NCBI GenBank assembly: GCA_947039395.1
Contig: CAMQYS010000018.1
Location: 1 to 38,521, forward strand
Reading direction: 5' to 3'
Length of the DNA stretch: 38,521 nt
From: an uncultured Deferribacteraceae bacterium
Lineage (GTDB): Bacteria > Chrysiogenota > Deferribacteres > Deferribacterales > Mucispirillaceae
Position 1 is the first letter of the stretch. Each line of letters opens with the position of its first letter. Of this stretch, positions 1 through 8,947 are shown piece by piece. Made by a program: the position numbers and the translations under genes. The notes below the pieces were generated by a model. The model was not told where the DNA came from. It ran no database searches and saw only the letters and a list, made by a program, of their open reading frames with translations.

Positions 1-222
1 CACACCAATCGCACACGCCAGTAGTACCAACGCTATTTACAAATACCAGTCACACATGCTAGTCGTGTACAAACCAGTCGCATATACCAATCACACGTCA
101 GTCAGCACGAACAGTAATCGCATAAACTAATCGTACACATGTCAATCACACCAATCGCACACGCCAGTAGTACCAACGCTATTTACAAATACCAGTCACA
201 CGCTATTCTCAAACACCAGTCG
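1..222. repeat. Degenerate 13-bp minisatellite with 55-bp exact duplication
   Basis: Positions 1-55 and 147-201 are identical, an offset of 146 bp. The stretch between and after them is built from loosely conserved units of about 13 bp. On the - strand these read roughly YTGGTRTRTGYGA, for example CTGGTATTTGTAA, TTGGTATATGCGA and TTAGTTTATGCGA. The composition (C- and A-rich, T-poor on the + strand) differs sharply from all neighbours. The array starts at or before base 1, so its full size is unknown. A 67-residue open frame crosses it but looks like a by-product of the repeats. Confidence 0.85.
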
Positions 223-239
223 AAACCTAAAACTATCAA

Positions 240-286
240 TAAAAAAAGAGTAACCTATCGATATCCTCTATCAATAGATTACTCTT
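240..286 (-). terminator. Intrinsic terminator of the cysK-metY operon
   Basis: Arms 246-253 (AAGAGTAA) and 279-286 (TTACTCTT) pair perfectly. One mismatch (254/278) then leads to four more pairs (255-258 with 274-277). On the - strand the hairpin is followed by a run of seven T (bases 247-241). It lies about 30 bp beyond the metY stop codon. Confidence 0.85.
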
Positions 287-316
287 ACAATTTTACTTCT
301 ATAATTTTAGTTTATT

Positions 317-1600
317 TTAAGCTTTATCTAACGCTTCTTTAATATCATTTAATATATCATCGATATGTTCAATCCCTATAGACAATCTTACTAGATCTGT
401 TTTCACACCAGAACTTATAAGTTGTTCTTCAGTCATCTGTGAATGAGAGGTTGATGCAGGATGAATTGCTAAAGATTTAGCATCACCAACATTTGCAACA
501 TGAGAGAATAGGGCGAGCGACTCAATAAATTTTCCACCAGCCACAAGTCCACCTTTAATGCCAAACACAACCATGCCACCAAAACCGTTATTAAGATATT
601 TTTTTGCAAGTGTATTCGATGGATCGTTCTCAAGTCCTGGATATCTAACCCACTCAACTTTATCATGGCTCTCTAAATATTTTGCAACTTTTAATGCATT
701 TTCAGAGTGTCTCTCCATTCTAAGCGATAAAGATTCAAGCCCTTGAATAAATATCCAAGAGTTATCAGCAGATAAACAAGCACCAAGATTTCTAAGTGGT
801 ACAGTTCTAAGTCTTAAAGCAAATTTAATAGGAGCTAAAGGAACAGGTAGATCTGTAGCCCATTTCATTCCGTGATAGTTTGCATCAGGTTTAGAGTATA
901 GAGTAAATTTCTTATCAGAGAAATCAAATTTACCAGCATCAGTTACAACTCCACCGATAGCAGATCCGTGTCCACCTATCCATTTAGTAAGCGAGTTGAT
1001 AACTATATCAGCACCATGTTCGATAGCACGCATTAAGTACGGTGTTGAAAATGTTGCATCAACTACAAGTGGTAGATTATGCTTATGAGCCATATCCGCA
1101 AAAAGTTTAATATCAGCAACATCTAATGTTGGGTTACCGATAGACTCAATATATATCATTCTAGTTTTTTCATTAATCTGTTTTTCAAACGTTTCAGGAT
1201 TATTAATATCAGCAAATTTTGTAGTTATTCCAAATTGAGGAAGAATAGCACTAAACATAGTATATGTTCCACCGTATAATCTATCAGAGGCTACGATCTC
1301 ATCACCCATTTCAGCTATATTAATAACTGTGTAATGAATAGCAGATGTGCCTGATGCTACAACAACCGATGCAGCACCACCCTCTAAAGCTGTTATACGT
1401 TCTTCAAGTACAGCGTTTGTAGGGTTTGTAAGTCTTGAATAGATGTTACCTAGCTCTTTAAGTCCGAAAAGATTTTTAGCGTGTTCATGACTTCTAAATA
1501 AAAATGCAGTAGAACGACATATCTCTATCCCTCTTGCCATAGTGTTTTGATTTACTGTTTGCCCTGAGTGTATCGCTAATGTTTCAAATTTTTGTTTCAT
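317..1600 (-). CDS. metY: O-acetylhomoserine sulfhydrylase (MetY type)
   Basis: This PLP enzyme of the Cys/Met metabolism family replaces the acetyl group of O-acetylhomoserine with sulfide to make homocysteine, the direct sulfhydrylation route to methionine in the cytoplasm. The 427-residue length is typical of MetY and longer than most cystathionine synthases or lyases. The PLP lysine is K206 in SLTKWIGGHG, the cofactor-binding Asp is D181 in VVDATFSTPY, and NIYSRLTNPT and VASGTSAI are family motifs. The start is ATG at 1600, with AGGAT about 8 bp upstream. It lies 81 bp downstream of cysK, probably in the same transcript, and ends at the terminator at 240-286. A related gamma-family enzyme such as cystathionine gamma-synthase is possible but less likely. 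Confidence 0.9.
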   Translation of the reverse strand: MKQKFETLAIHSGQTVNQNTMARGIEICRSTAFLFRSHEHAKNLFGLKELGNIYSRLTNPTNAVLEERITALEGGAASVVVASGTSAIHYTVINIAEMGDEIVASDRLYGGTYTMFSAILPQFGITTKFADINNPETFEKQINEKTRMIYIESIGNPTLDVADIKLFADMAHKHNLPLVVDATFSTPYLMRAIEHGADIVINSLTKWIGGHGSAIGGVVTDAGKFDFSDKKFTLYSKPDANYHGMKWATDLPVPLAPIKFALRLRTVPLRNLGACLSADNSWIFIQGLESLSLRMERHSENALKVAKYLESHDKVEWVRYPGLENDPSNTLAKKYLNNGFGGMVVFGIKGGLVAGGKFIESLALFSHVANVGDAKSLAIHPASTSHSQMTEEQLISSGVKTDLVRLSIGIEHIDDILNDIKEALDKA

Positions 1601-1681
1601 AATTAATATCCTAATTCATTTTTTATTATTACAATCGCCGTTACTATTACGGTTAAATATATTACTACTACTCTATCAATT

Positions 1682-2608
1682 TTAGTTATCTTCTTGAAAT
1701 AACCAAGTAGATAGATATCTTTCTCCAGAGTCAGGAATAAGCACAACGATATTTTTATTTTTAGCTTCTTTCCTAGCAGCTACTTTAAGAGCTACAGATA
1801 AGGCAGCACCTGATGATATTCCAACTAATAACCCTAATTCTTTAGCTGATTTTCTTGCAAATTTTGCAGCTGTTTCATCATCAACAGTTATAACTTCATC
1901 TATAACTTTTGGGTTATAGTTTTTAGGTATAAATCCTGCGCCTATCCCTTGTATCTTATGAGGCCCTGCAACACCACCAGATAGAACAGGAGAACTTTTA
2001 GGTTCAACTGCGATAATTTTAATATTAGGGTTAAGAGCTTTTAATGCTTCTCCAACACCAGATACTGTTCCACCTGTTCCAACACCTGCAATGAAGTAAT
2101 CAATTTTTCCATCAGTATCTTCTATAATCTCTTTAGCTGTAGTTTTTTTATGCATTGCTTTATTAGCAAGATTATCAAACTGTTGCATCATAAGATAGTT
2201 TTTATTACTTTCAACAAGTTCATTAGCTTTAGCTATAGCGCCTTTCATACCTAACTCTGCTTTAGTTAATATAAGTTCAGCACCAAGTGCTTTTAATAAC
2301 ATTCGTCTTTCCATACTCATACTTTCAGGCATAACAAGGATCAGTTTATAACCTTTATTAGCAGCTATATATGCAAGTCCAATACCTGTATTTCCAGATG
2401 TAGGCTCAATAAGTACAGTATTTTTCTTAATTAATTTCTTTTTTTCAGCTGTTTCTATTAATATTTTTGCGAGCCTATCCTTAACTGATGAGAGAGGATT
2501 AAACATCTCTAGTTTAGCGAATATATTTGCATTTAGTTTATGGAGTTTATCAATTTTTAATAGTGGTGTTTTACCAACTAGGTCTGTTATCTGTTTTGCG
2601 TATTTCAT
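1682..2608 (-). CDS. cysK: Cysteine synthase (O-acetylserine sulfhydrylase)
   Basis: It makes cysteine from O-acetylserine and sulfide, using PLP. The 308 residues match the usual CysK/CysM length. The PLP lysine is K43 in NPLSSVKDR, the substrate loop is SGNTG at 71-75, the phosphate-binding GTGGT lies mid-protein, and GISSGAA is near the C-terminus. The GIGAGFIP stretch favours CysK over CysM. It is the first gene of the - strand cysK-metY pair, so both sulfide-fixing enzymes are made together. A promoter lies at 2672-2699 and a possible operator between promoter and start codon at 2645-2663. The start is ATG at 2608, preceded on the - strand by AAGAGG. Confidence 0.93.
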   Translation of the reverse strand: MKYAKQITDLVGKTPLLKIDKLHKLNANIFAKLEMFNPLSSVKDRLAKILIETAEKKKLIKKNTVLIEPTSGNTGIGLAYIAANKGYKLILVMPESMSMERRMLLKALGAELILTKAELGMKGAIAKANELVESNKNYLMMQQFDNLANKAMHKKTTAKEIIEDTDGKIDYFIAGVGTGGTVSGVGEALKALNPNIKIIAVEPKSSPVLSGGVAGPHKIQGIGAGFIPKNYNPKVIDEVITVDDETAAKFARKSAKELGLLVGISSGAALSVALKVAARKEAKNKNIVVLIPDSGERYLSTWLFQEDN

Positions 2609-2644
2609 ATCTACCTCTTAATGATTTAGTTTCTAACTATTTTT

Positions 2645-2663
2645 ACTATACATTTTTTATAGT
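2645..2663 (-). promoter_or_regulatory. Inverted repeat in cysK leader, possible operator
   Basis: ACTATA (2645-2650) and TATAGT (2658-2663) form a perfect 6-bp inverted repeat with a 7-bp spacer. It lies just downstream of the predicted -10 box of the cysK promoter, about where transcription would begin. A repressor bound there could block cysK-metY transcription in response to cysteine or sulfide. No regulator is encoded nearby, and AT-rich palindromes can arise by chance. Confidence 0.35.
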
Positions 2664-2671
2664 ATCGAAAG

Positions 2672-2699
2672 ATAATAGCATACAATAAACATATAGCAA
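2672..2699 (-). promoter_or_regulatory. Predicted sigma70-type promoter of cysK-metY
   Basis: On the - strand, TTGCTA (2699-2694) is followed after 16 bp by TATTAT (2677-2672). A TG dinucleotide precedes the -10 box. It points towards cysK, whose start codon is about 64 bp downstream of the -10. Confidence 0.55.
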
Positions 2700-2717
2700 G
2701 TTAAAAATAGATACTTC

Positions 2718-2747
2718 TTGACATATATAGGTTTATTGTGGTATAAA
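2718..2747 (+). promoter_or_regulatory. Predicted promoter of the rimP-nusA-infB operon
   Basis: A perfect -35 box TTGACA (2718-2723) is separated by 18 bp from TATAAA (2742-2747). A TGG just before the -10 (2739-2741) makes it an extended -10. It is the only strong + strand promoter seen upstream of rimP and lies about 108 bp before the rimP start. It faces away from the divergent cysK promoter. Confidence 0.75.
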
Positions 2748-2772
2748 GTTAAAGTTATATTTTATGTTGTGC

Positions 2773-2801
2773 AAGGGTGGAATATGATCCACTTTTTTTT
2801 T
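2773..2801 (+). terminator. Leader terminator/attenuator ahead of rimP-nusA
   Basis: The core stem GTGGA (2777-2781) pairs with TCCAC (2788-2792) around a 6-nt loop. Four more pairs, two of them G-T, extend it to 2773/2796. A run of nine T (2793-2801) follows directly, then a second T-run. The hairpin sits between the operon promoter and the first gene, with nothing upstream on this strand to terminate. It is therefore best read as a regulatory terminator. A tiny frame (ATG 2764, seven codons, stop at 2785-2787) ends in the loop, but no ribosome binding site supports it. Confidence 0.6.
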
Positions 2802-2854
2802 GTCTTTTTTTATATAGAGGTTGTTAATATTATTGAACTAGTTAAGGTGTATTG

Positions 2855-3322
2855 ATGTTGTTTTTAGATGAATTAAAATCTTATTTATCATCAATTATAC
2901 CGAGTGATATAGAGTTATTTGATATAACATTCGTTAAAGAGCAATCTAGTAGGGTTCTACGTATTACACTTGATGGTAGCAACCTATCTCTTGATCGCAT
3001 TACTGATATCAGTAGACTTACATCAAAATATTTAGATGCTAATGAAGATAAAATTCCGTACGATAAATATCATCTTGAAGTAACATCTGCTGGTCTTGAT
3101 AGACCTCTTAGATGTGTAGCTGACTATAAAAGAAGTATAGGTTATGTTTGTAAAATAGAGACAAAGAGTAAAGCATTAGATGGCAGAAAGAAGTATAATG
3201 GAATAATTCAATTAGCAGAAGGGGATACATTAACTTTATATTCAGAAGCAGAGAGTAAAACTTTTGAAGTATCAATAAGCGATATAAAGAAAGCGAAGTT
3301 AGAGTATTTAGTAGTGGAATAG
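2855..3322 (+). CDS. rimP: Ribosome maturation factor RimP
   Basis: RimP helps assemble the 30S ribosomal subunit. The protein of about 155 residues has the family's core signature LEVTSAGLDRPLR near residues 75-90, followed by a small C-terminal SH3-like beta domain. I chose ATG at 2855 over the TTG three bases upstream because AAGGT (2844-2848) is well spaced for it. It is the first gene of the operon, directly followed by nusA as in most bacteria. The promoter and leader terminator at 2718-2801 control it together with everything down to pnp. Confidence 0.92.
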   Translation: MLFLDELKSYLSSIIPSDIELFDITFVKEQSSRVLRITLDGSNLSLDRITDISRLTSKYLDANEDKIPYDKYHLEVTSAGLDRPLRCVADYKRSIGYVCKIETKSKALDGRKKYNGIIQLAEGDTLTLYSEAESKTFEVSISDIKKAKLEYLVVE

Positions 3323-3403
3323 CGTATTTAGTATACCGTTTAATACGGTTTTATTGTTAAGTATATAGTTAAGATATTCATAGATGTTGTTCTTGGAGGC
3401 ATA

Positions 3404-4777
3404 ATGAACAGTAAAGAGATAGTGAGATTTATTGACGAGTTGAGTAGAGAGAAAGGTATTTCAAAGGATATCTTAGCCGAGTCGTTAAAAGATGCTATTT
3501 TTGCAGCAGTAGTTAAAAAGATAGGTAAGTACTTAGAGCCAGAGATCGATGTTGATATAGATAAGGGTGAAATCAATATATATATCCCTAAAGAAGTTTC
3601 AGAGTCAGAAACTAGTAACTGGTATGAGATCCCATTAGAGGAAGCTAAAGAGTTTAAAGAGGATCCACAACTTGGTGATATCTTAATGATACCTACGCCT
3701 CTTGAGGATTTAGGACGTCAGTCAGCTCTTGTTGCTAAGCAGAAACTTTTAGAGAAATTAAGAGATGTTGAACGTAGTGTCATAATGGACGAGTACGAAA
3801 ATAGAATAGGAGAAATAGTAAATGGAGTTGTCTTAAAGATGGATAATAACAATGTTATTGTAAATCTAGGCAAAACAGATGCGATTCTTCCACGAAGAGA
3901 GATGATTCAAGGTGAGTTTTACGGTCGTGGTGACTATATTAGAGCATTACTATTAGATATTAAAATGGTTAAAAATTGGCCACAATTAGTTTTATCAAGA
4001 ACACACCCATGTTATTTGAGAAAATTATTTGAAGCAGAAATCCCTGAAGTGTTTGAAGGAATAGTAGTAGTTAATGCAGTTGCAAGAGAGCCAGGTGATA
4101 GAGCTAAAGTTGCAGTATCAACGACTAATAGTAATATTGATCCAAGAGGTGCTTGTATCGGTATGAAAGGTTCAAGAATTATGGCAATATCTAATGAGCT
4201 TAAAGGCGAGAAGATAGATGTTATAGAGTGGTCACCTGATGCTGTACAGTTTGTGTGTAATGCTATCTCTCCTGCACAAGTTACGTTAACTAATGTTATT
4301 GAAGATGATAAAACATTAGAGTTGATTGTACCAGATGATCAGTTATCGTTAGCGATCGGTAGAAAGGGACAGAACGTTAAATTAGCAGCTATGTTGACAG
4401 AGTGGCGACTTGATGTGTTGAAAGAGTCTGAATATGCACAGATAAGAACACAAAGATTAGAAGTTCAAGAAGAAGAGATGAAACAATTTTATGTTTTATA
4501 TAACTTAGAAAATATATCTATGTTGACTCCAGAACAGATATCAATGCTTATTGAAGCTGGGTTAGATGATGTTGTTAAGTTATCAGATGCTCAAGTTGAT
4601 GAAGTTAAGGCAGCGCTTGAGATAACCGATGAAGAGGCTGTTGAACTTATTAATTATACTATTGATTACCTTACTGCTAAGTTAGAAGAGATGGAAACAA
4701 CAGGTGATAGTGATAGTGATGCTATATTAGAAATATCAGATAGTGATATAAATATTGAACAAGAAGATCCTAGATAA
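3404..4777 (+). CDS. nusA: Transcription elongation/termination factor NusA
   Basis: NusA binds RNA polymerase and nascent RNA and modulates pausing, termination and antitermination. The order is: N-terminal RNA-polymerase-binding domain (about 1-130), S1 domain (about 135-200), then two KH domains. The first KH contains DPRGACIGMKGSRI and the second LAIGRKGQNVKLAA. From about 365 to 457 there is a further helical region with helix-hairpin-helix character and an acidic tail. That makes it intermediate between the short Firmicute NusA and the long E. coli form. ATG at 3404 follows GGAGG. In E. coli NusA regulates its own operon, which makes the terminator-like leader upstream noteworthy. Confidence 0.95.
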   Translation: MNSKEIVRFIDELSREKGISKDILAESLKDAIFAAVVKKIGKYLEPEIDVDIDKGEINIYIPKEVSESETSNWYEIPLEEAKEFKEDPQLGDILMIPTPLEDLGRQSALVAKQKLLEKLRDVERSVIMDEYENRIGEIVNGVVLKMDNNNVIVNLGKTDAILPRREMIQGEFYGRGDYIRALLLDIKMVKNWPQLVLSRTHPCYLRKLFEAEIPEVFEGIVVVNAVAREPGDRAKVAVSTTNSNIDPRGACIGMKGSRIMAISNELKGEKIDVIEWSPDAVQFVCNAISPAQVTLTNVIEDDKTLELIVPDDQLSLAIGRKGQNVKLAAMLTEWRLDVLKESEYAQIRTQRLEVQEEEMKQFYVLYNLENISMLTPEQISMLIEAGLDDVVKLSDAQVDEVKAALEITDEEAVELINYTIDYLTAKLEEMETTGDSDSDAILEISDSDINIEQEDPR

Positions 4778-4847
4778 GACTTAGTTTGAGAGATATTATG
4801 AATATCAGATTATTAATAATATTTAGGTTTAAGGTGTATTAAATCGT

Positions 4848-5114
4848 ATGAACTTGAAACACATTCCTAAGAGAAGTTGTATTTCATGTAAATTAAAGTT
4901 TTCTAAGGGTGATTTGCTAAGGTTGGTGTATGATAAGCACTTAGAAGCAGTATCTTTAGATGTTAAACAGAAGTTTCAATCACGAGGTGCGTATATCTGT
5001 AGTGACATGAAATGTTATAATAAGATGTATAAAAAGGGTGTTTTATTACGTTTTTTAGGTAGTAATAATCTATCAGCAGAGATTATTACTTATATAGATA
5101 AAGAGCGTACGTAG
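4848..5114 (+). CDS. ylxR: YlxR/DUF448 family protein
   Basis: A small basic protein of 88 residues lies between nusA and infB, the standard place for YlxR. The family motif appears as RSCISCKLKFSKGDLLRLV near residues 9-27. It is followed by a glycine-containing loop (SRGAYICSD) and paired cysteines (C51, C56). The family binds nucleic acid, and in Firmicutes it has been linked to RNase P and transcription regulation; its role here is not known. The L7Ae-like YlxQ often found next to it is missing. Confidence 0.85.
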   Translation: MNLKHIPKRSCISCKLKFSKGDLLRLVYDKHLEAVSLDVKQKFQSRGAYICSDMKCYNKMYKKGVLLRFLGSNNLSAEIITYIDKERT

Positions 5115-5163
5115 GTAGTTGTTATCAAGAATTGTTTACTTGCAATATAATCAAGGAGATTAA

Positions 5164-8100
5164 ATGGCTGTATATAAGGTTTCAGAAGCTGCAAAAAATG
5201 TTGGTATAGATCCAGAAGAGATGATAAAGAAGTTAAATGGAGTAGGTGTATCGGTGTCATCATTAGATGATACGGTATCAGATAATGATTTATCGCTTAT
5301 AAATGATAAATCCCAACAGAAAGCTTCTCTTGATAAACGACAAGAGATGTTAAAGAAAGCTATGGAACGTCATAAAAGTGGCGTAAAAATAAAAGAAGTT
5401 GTTTTAGGAAAAGGTACTACAAGTGTTAATAAAAGTATGATTAGCAAAGAGGATCTTTTAAGAAAGAAAGCTGAACTTGATAAACGTATTAAAATGGTTG
5501 ATGAGGGAAGAGAGCAGACTAAAGTCAATAGTAGTAGCTCTTTAAAACAAACTGCTATTACAGATAATCAAGATAGTGTTCAGTTAACTGATACAGCTAC
5601 AACAGAGTATTCTAAAAATAATGATATTAATTTAGATAATGAAGCAGTGGTTAGTAATGTAGAAAAAAAATCTACTCCAACTGTACCAGCAACTGGGATA
5701 GTGTCTACTGAAGCAGAGAGTGTAGCTGTGCAAACAACTGGGACTGAAACAACTACCACAACAGTAGACTCAACTGTACCAACTACAGGGACAACTGTAC
5801 CAACTACAGGGACAACTGCACCAACTACAGGAACAACTACACCAGCTACAGGAACAACTACACCAGCTACAGGAACAACTACACCAGCTACAGGAACGAC
5901 TGTGAGAACTCCAACACCACGAACAAAAGATTTTAATACACCTCTTAATAGTGATGGTAGTAGAGCTTTCAACAATAATGGTACTGCTAGAACATATACA
6001 AACAATAATAGTAGAACTTACACGAATAATACTAACTCTACAGGAAGCAGACCACCATATAATAATAATTACAATAACAGTAATACTGGTAGTAGACCAC
6101 CGTATAATAATAACAATAATACAGGAAGTAGACCACCATATAACAATAATTACAACAACAATAATACAGGAAGTAGACCACCATATAACAATAATAACAG
6201 TACAGGTGGTGGTTATAATAATAGAGATACAAGAACTGATAATAGAGGTGGAGCAGGTGGTAGTAGACCGTACTCTCAAGATGGTACAGGTGGTAACTCT
6301 TATAATAGATATGGCAGTAATAATAGACCAACAGATGGTAATAACACTGGGTTTAGATCATCAACTCAACAGAAAGGTAAGGTAGAGTCACCAGGCTTAC
6401 TATCAGAAGAAGAACGTCGTAGGATAGTTAAAAAGAAGATAGAAGAAACACAGAAAGATATAGATGCTAAGCGTATTAAAGCTAAGAAGGATGCTAAAAA
6501 AAGTAAAAACTGGACAAACGCTATTCAGGAAGGAATAGAAGAGCTTAATATTGAGAAAGAGGTTGAAAGTGGAATAGCTCCAATGATTGATATCTCAGAT
6601 TTAGCAAGTTTTGATAGTGATTTCAAGAGACAGAGAACAAGTAGTGGACGTAGTAATTACAGATCAAGAAATGATAGAAGACCTAGAAGAAAGGGTGTAG
6701 TCCAGCCTAACTTATTTGTCAGACCAACTGATGTTTCAATCGGTGAGAGAATAGTCTTATCAGATTTCAGTGCCATGATAGGTGTGAAAGTTACAGAGTT
6801 GATCAAGAAGTTATTTAACATGGGTATAATTGCGAGTGTTAATCAAGCTATAGATTCAGAGACAGCACAACTGCTAGCTATTGAGTACGATATTAATGTT
6901 AATGTTACTATATTAACTGAAGAAGACCTTCTTCCAGTTGAGATAGATGATGAGAAAGATTTAACTAAACGTCCACCGATTGTTACAGTTATGGGACATG
7001 TAGATCATGGTAAAACATCGTTATTAGATGCTATTCGTTCAACATCTGTAGTAGATAGTGAAGCAGGTGGTATAACTCAACATATAGGTGCGTATGAGGT
7101 TGAATCATCATCAGGTAAGATTACATTCTTGGATACGCCAGGACATGAAGCCTTTACAACATTAAGAGCAAGGGGTGCATTACTAACAGATATCGTTATA
7201 TTGGTAGTAGCAGCCGATGATGGGGTTAAGCCACAAACTAAGGAAGCTATAGATCATGCAAAGGCAGCGGGTGTTCGTATTGTTGTTGCTATCAACAAGA
7301 TAGATAAAGAGAATGCAAATATAGATAAAGTTCGCCAACAGTTATCAGAGCATGGTATTATCTCTGAGGAATGGGGTGGAGAGTATCAGTTTCAAGAGAT
7401 TTCTGCTAAAAAACGAGTTGGTATTAGTGAACTTTTAGAGCGAGTTTTATTAGAAGCAGAGGTATTGGATCTTAAAGGTAATTCAAATAGAATGGCAGAT
7501 GGTGTTGTTATTGAATCAAGACTTGATAAACAGAAAGGTCCAGTTGCAACAGTTCTAATTAAGAATGGTACATTAAGAAAAGGTGATACATTTATATCAG
7601 GAACACAGTTCGGTAAGGTTAGAGCGATGTTCAACTTTAAAGGTGTTCAGTTAAAAGAGGCATCTGTTTCAGTACCATGCGAAATAATGGGATTTAGTGA
7701 AGTTCCTCAAGCAGGAGAGAGATTTTTGTCTGTTGATGAGAAAACAGCTAAACAGATATCAGAATTAAGAAACTCACAGATTAAAGAAAATCTTCAAGCA
7801 AAAACAGGGAAATTAACGTTAGCAGAGTTATTTACAAAAGCAAAAACGGGTGAATTAAAAGACCTTAATATTATATTGAAAGCAGATGCACAAGGTTCAG
7901 TAGAGGCATTATCGTCATCATTACTTAAACTATCTAACCAAGAGGTTAGAGTGAATATAATTCATGATGGAATAGGTGGAATTACAGAATCAGATATTTC
8001 ATTATCAGCTGCGTCAAACGCTATTGTTATCGGGTTTAATGTTAGACCAGATAATAATGCTAAAGCATTAGCAGATAAAGAGAAAGTATCAATTGAGCTT

Positions 8101-8523
8101 TATTCAGTAATCTATAAAGCTATAGATGATATTAAAGCAGCATTAGAGGGGTTATTAAACCCTGATATTAAAGAAGTTGTTTTAGGTAAAGTTGAAGTAA
8201 GGCAATTATTTTCAGTTCCTAAAATAGGTAAAATTGCTGGATCATTTGTATTAGAGGGTAAAGTTGCACGTAGTTCACTTATACGAATAGTTAGAGATTT
8301 AATTGTTGTGTATGAAGGTAAAGTTGGAACATTAAGAAGATTTACAGATGATGTTAAAGAAGTTGTTGCAGGTTATGAGTGTGGTATATCGTTAGAGAAC
8401 TATCAAGATATTAGACCTGGTGATATTTTAGAAGCATATGAAATGACAGAAGAGAAGAGAACTTTAGCAGATGTTGAACGAGAAGAATTAAAGGCGAAAA
8501 ATGAGAGTAAAGAACAAGTATAA
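5164..8523 (+). CDS. infB: Translation initiation factor IF-2, with repeat-rich N-terminus
   Basis: This GTPase brings initiator tRNA to the 30S subunit and promotes subunit joining. At 1119 residues it is much longer than most IF-2. An N-terminal IF2_N domain (1-50) is followed by a charged region and a Thr/Pro-rich run of 7-residue repeats (about 203-245). An Asn-rich region with four GSRPPYNNN units (about 294-352) and a charged helical stretch come next. A second IF2_N-like domain lies at about 530-590. The GTPase begins near residue 603: GHVDHGKT at 611-618, then [12 protein letters not shown] and SAK. The C-terminal beta-barrels are complete. ATG follows AAGGAG. The conserved half is normal; only the linker is odd. 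Confidence 0.96.
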   Translation: MAVYKVSEAAKNVGIDPEEMIKKLNGVGVSVSSLDDTVSDNDLSLINDKSQQKASLDKRQEMLKKAMERHKSGVKIKEVVLGKGTTSVNKSMISKEDLLRKKAELDKRIKMVDEGREQTKVNSSSSLKQTAITDNQDSVQLTDTATTEYSKNNDINLDNEAVVSNVEKKSTPTVPATGIVSTEAESVAVQTTGTETTTTTVDSTVPTTGTTVPTTGTTAPTTGTTTPATGTTTPATGTTTPATGTTVRTPTPRTKDFNTPLNSDGSRAFNNNGTARTYTNNNSRTYTNNTNSTGSRPPYNNNYNNSNTGSRPPYNNNNNTGSRPPYNNNYNNNNTGSRPPYNNNNSTGGGYNNRDTRTDNRGGAGGSRPYSQDGTGGNSYNRYGSNNRPTDGNNTGFRSSTQQKGKVESPGLLSEEERRRIVKKKIEETQKDIDAKRIKAKKDAKKSKNWTNAIQEGIEELNIEKEVESGIAPMIDISDLASFDSDFKRQRTSSGRSNYRSRNDRRPRRKGVVQPNLFVRPTDVSIGERIVLSDFSAMIGVKVTELIKKLFNMGIIASVNQAIDSETAQLLAIEYDINVNVTILTEEDLLPVEIDDEKDLTKRPPIVTVMGHVDHGKTSLLDAIRSTSVVDSEAGGITQHIGAYEVESSSGKITFLDTPGHEAFTTLRARGALLTDIVILVVAADDGVKPQTKEAIDHAKAAGVRIVVAINKIDKENANIDKVRQQLSEHGIISEEWGGEYQFQEISAKKRVGISELLERVLLEAEVLDLKGNSNRMADGVVIESRLDKQKGPVATVLIKNGTLRKGDTFISGTQFGKVRAMFNFKGVQLKEASVSVPCEIMGFSEVPQAGERFLSVDEKTAKQISELRNSQIKENLQAKTGKLTLAELFTKAKTGELKDLNIILKADAQGSVEALSSSLLKLSNQEVRVNIIHDGIGGITESDISLSAASNAIVIGFNVRPDNNAKALADKEKVSIELYSVIYKAIDDIKAALEGLLNPDIKEVVLGKVEVRQLFSVPKIGKIAGSFVLEGKVARSSLIRIVRDLIVVYEGKVGTLRRFTDDVKEVVAGYECGISLENYQDIRPGDILEAYEMTEEKRTLADVEREELKAKNESKEQV
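5771..5896 (+). repeat. Six 21-bp tandem repeats inside infB
   Basis: Six consecutive 21-bp units start at 5771, 5792, 5813, 5834, 5855 and 5876. Each encodes a heptapeptide of the type TVPTTGT or TTPATGT. Differences between units are few (for example CCAACT against CCAGCT), which points to recent slippage. The unit length is a multiple of three, so copy number can change without breaking the frame. Confidence 0.9.
6043..6220 (+). repeat. GSRPPYNNN-coding repeats inside infB
   Basis: Four copies of a sequence encoding GSRPPYNNN begin at 6043, 6088, 6124 and 6169. Spacings of 45, 36 and 45 bp are filled with asparagine-coding AAT/AAC triplets. The encoded stretch has no hydrophobic core and should be disordered. 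Confidence 0.85.
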
Positions 8524-8577
8524 ATATGGTATTTACTTAGATAGTTTGTTCAATTTTAGTATGGTAGGTTAGTATAT

Positions 8578-8943
8578 ATGGGTGATAGTTTAAGAATGCG
8601 TCGTGTTTCTGAACTAATACGTCAAAGTGTTGCAGAGGTTATAAATAATGAGATAAACGATCCTAAAGTTAAGGATGTAGTTATTACAGATGTTAGGGTA
8701 ACAAAAGATCTTGCATTAGCTAAGATATTTTTTACAACTTACAACAGAAAAGAGTTAGGTACAATTAAGAAAGGTTTAGATCGCACTACAGGATATATTC
8801 ATAAGAGACTTACGAAACTTTTACATCTTAAAAGAGTTCCTAAGATAGAGTTTTTGTTTGATGAAGTTGAAGAGTATGGTGCAAAGATAGAGGCTCTTAT
8901 AAAAGATAACTCTAGAAATGATAGTTTTACAGATGAGAATTAG
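8578..8943 (+). CDS. rbfA: 30S ribosome-binding factor RbfA
   Basis: RbfA is a KH-fold protein that binds immature 30S subunits and helps 16S rRNA processing, especially in the cold. At 121 residues it has the typical length. Family signatures are RRVSELIRQSVAEVI at the N-terminus and DPKVKDVVITDVRVTKDLALAKIFF in the middle. It follows infB by 54 bp and precedes truB by 4 bp, the usual order. Confidence 0.93.
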   Translation: MGDSLRMRRVSELIRQSVAEVINNEINDPKVKDVVITDVRVTKDLALAKIFFTTYNRKELGTIKKGLDRTTGYIHKRLTKLLHLKRVPKIEFLFDEVEEYGAKIEALIKDNSRNDSFTDEN

Positions 8944-8947
8944 ATAG

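Noticed and set aside
139-342. 67-residue + strand open frame at the left end
   Set aside because: It runs through the minisatellite, the metY terminator and into the 3' end of metY on the other strand; no ribosome binding site and repeat-derived composition.
1601-1681. SAM riboswitch or separate terminator between cysK and metY
   Set aside because: Only a weak CCGT-N7-ACGG dyad (1638-1652) without a T-run is present, and 81 bp is too short for a SAM riboswitch.
3335-3355. Terminator between rimP and nusA
   Set aside because: ACCGT-TTAAT-ACGGT is a 5-bp stem followed by a broken T-run; too weak to call, and nusA has no obvious separate promoter.
5580-6385. Several long open frames overlapping infB on both strands (Val-rich, Ser/Cys-rich, Ile-rich, Tyr-rich)
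   Set aside because: They are produced by the tandem and AAT-rich repeats of the IF-2 linker read in other frames; the infB frame is continuous and conserved on both sides.
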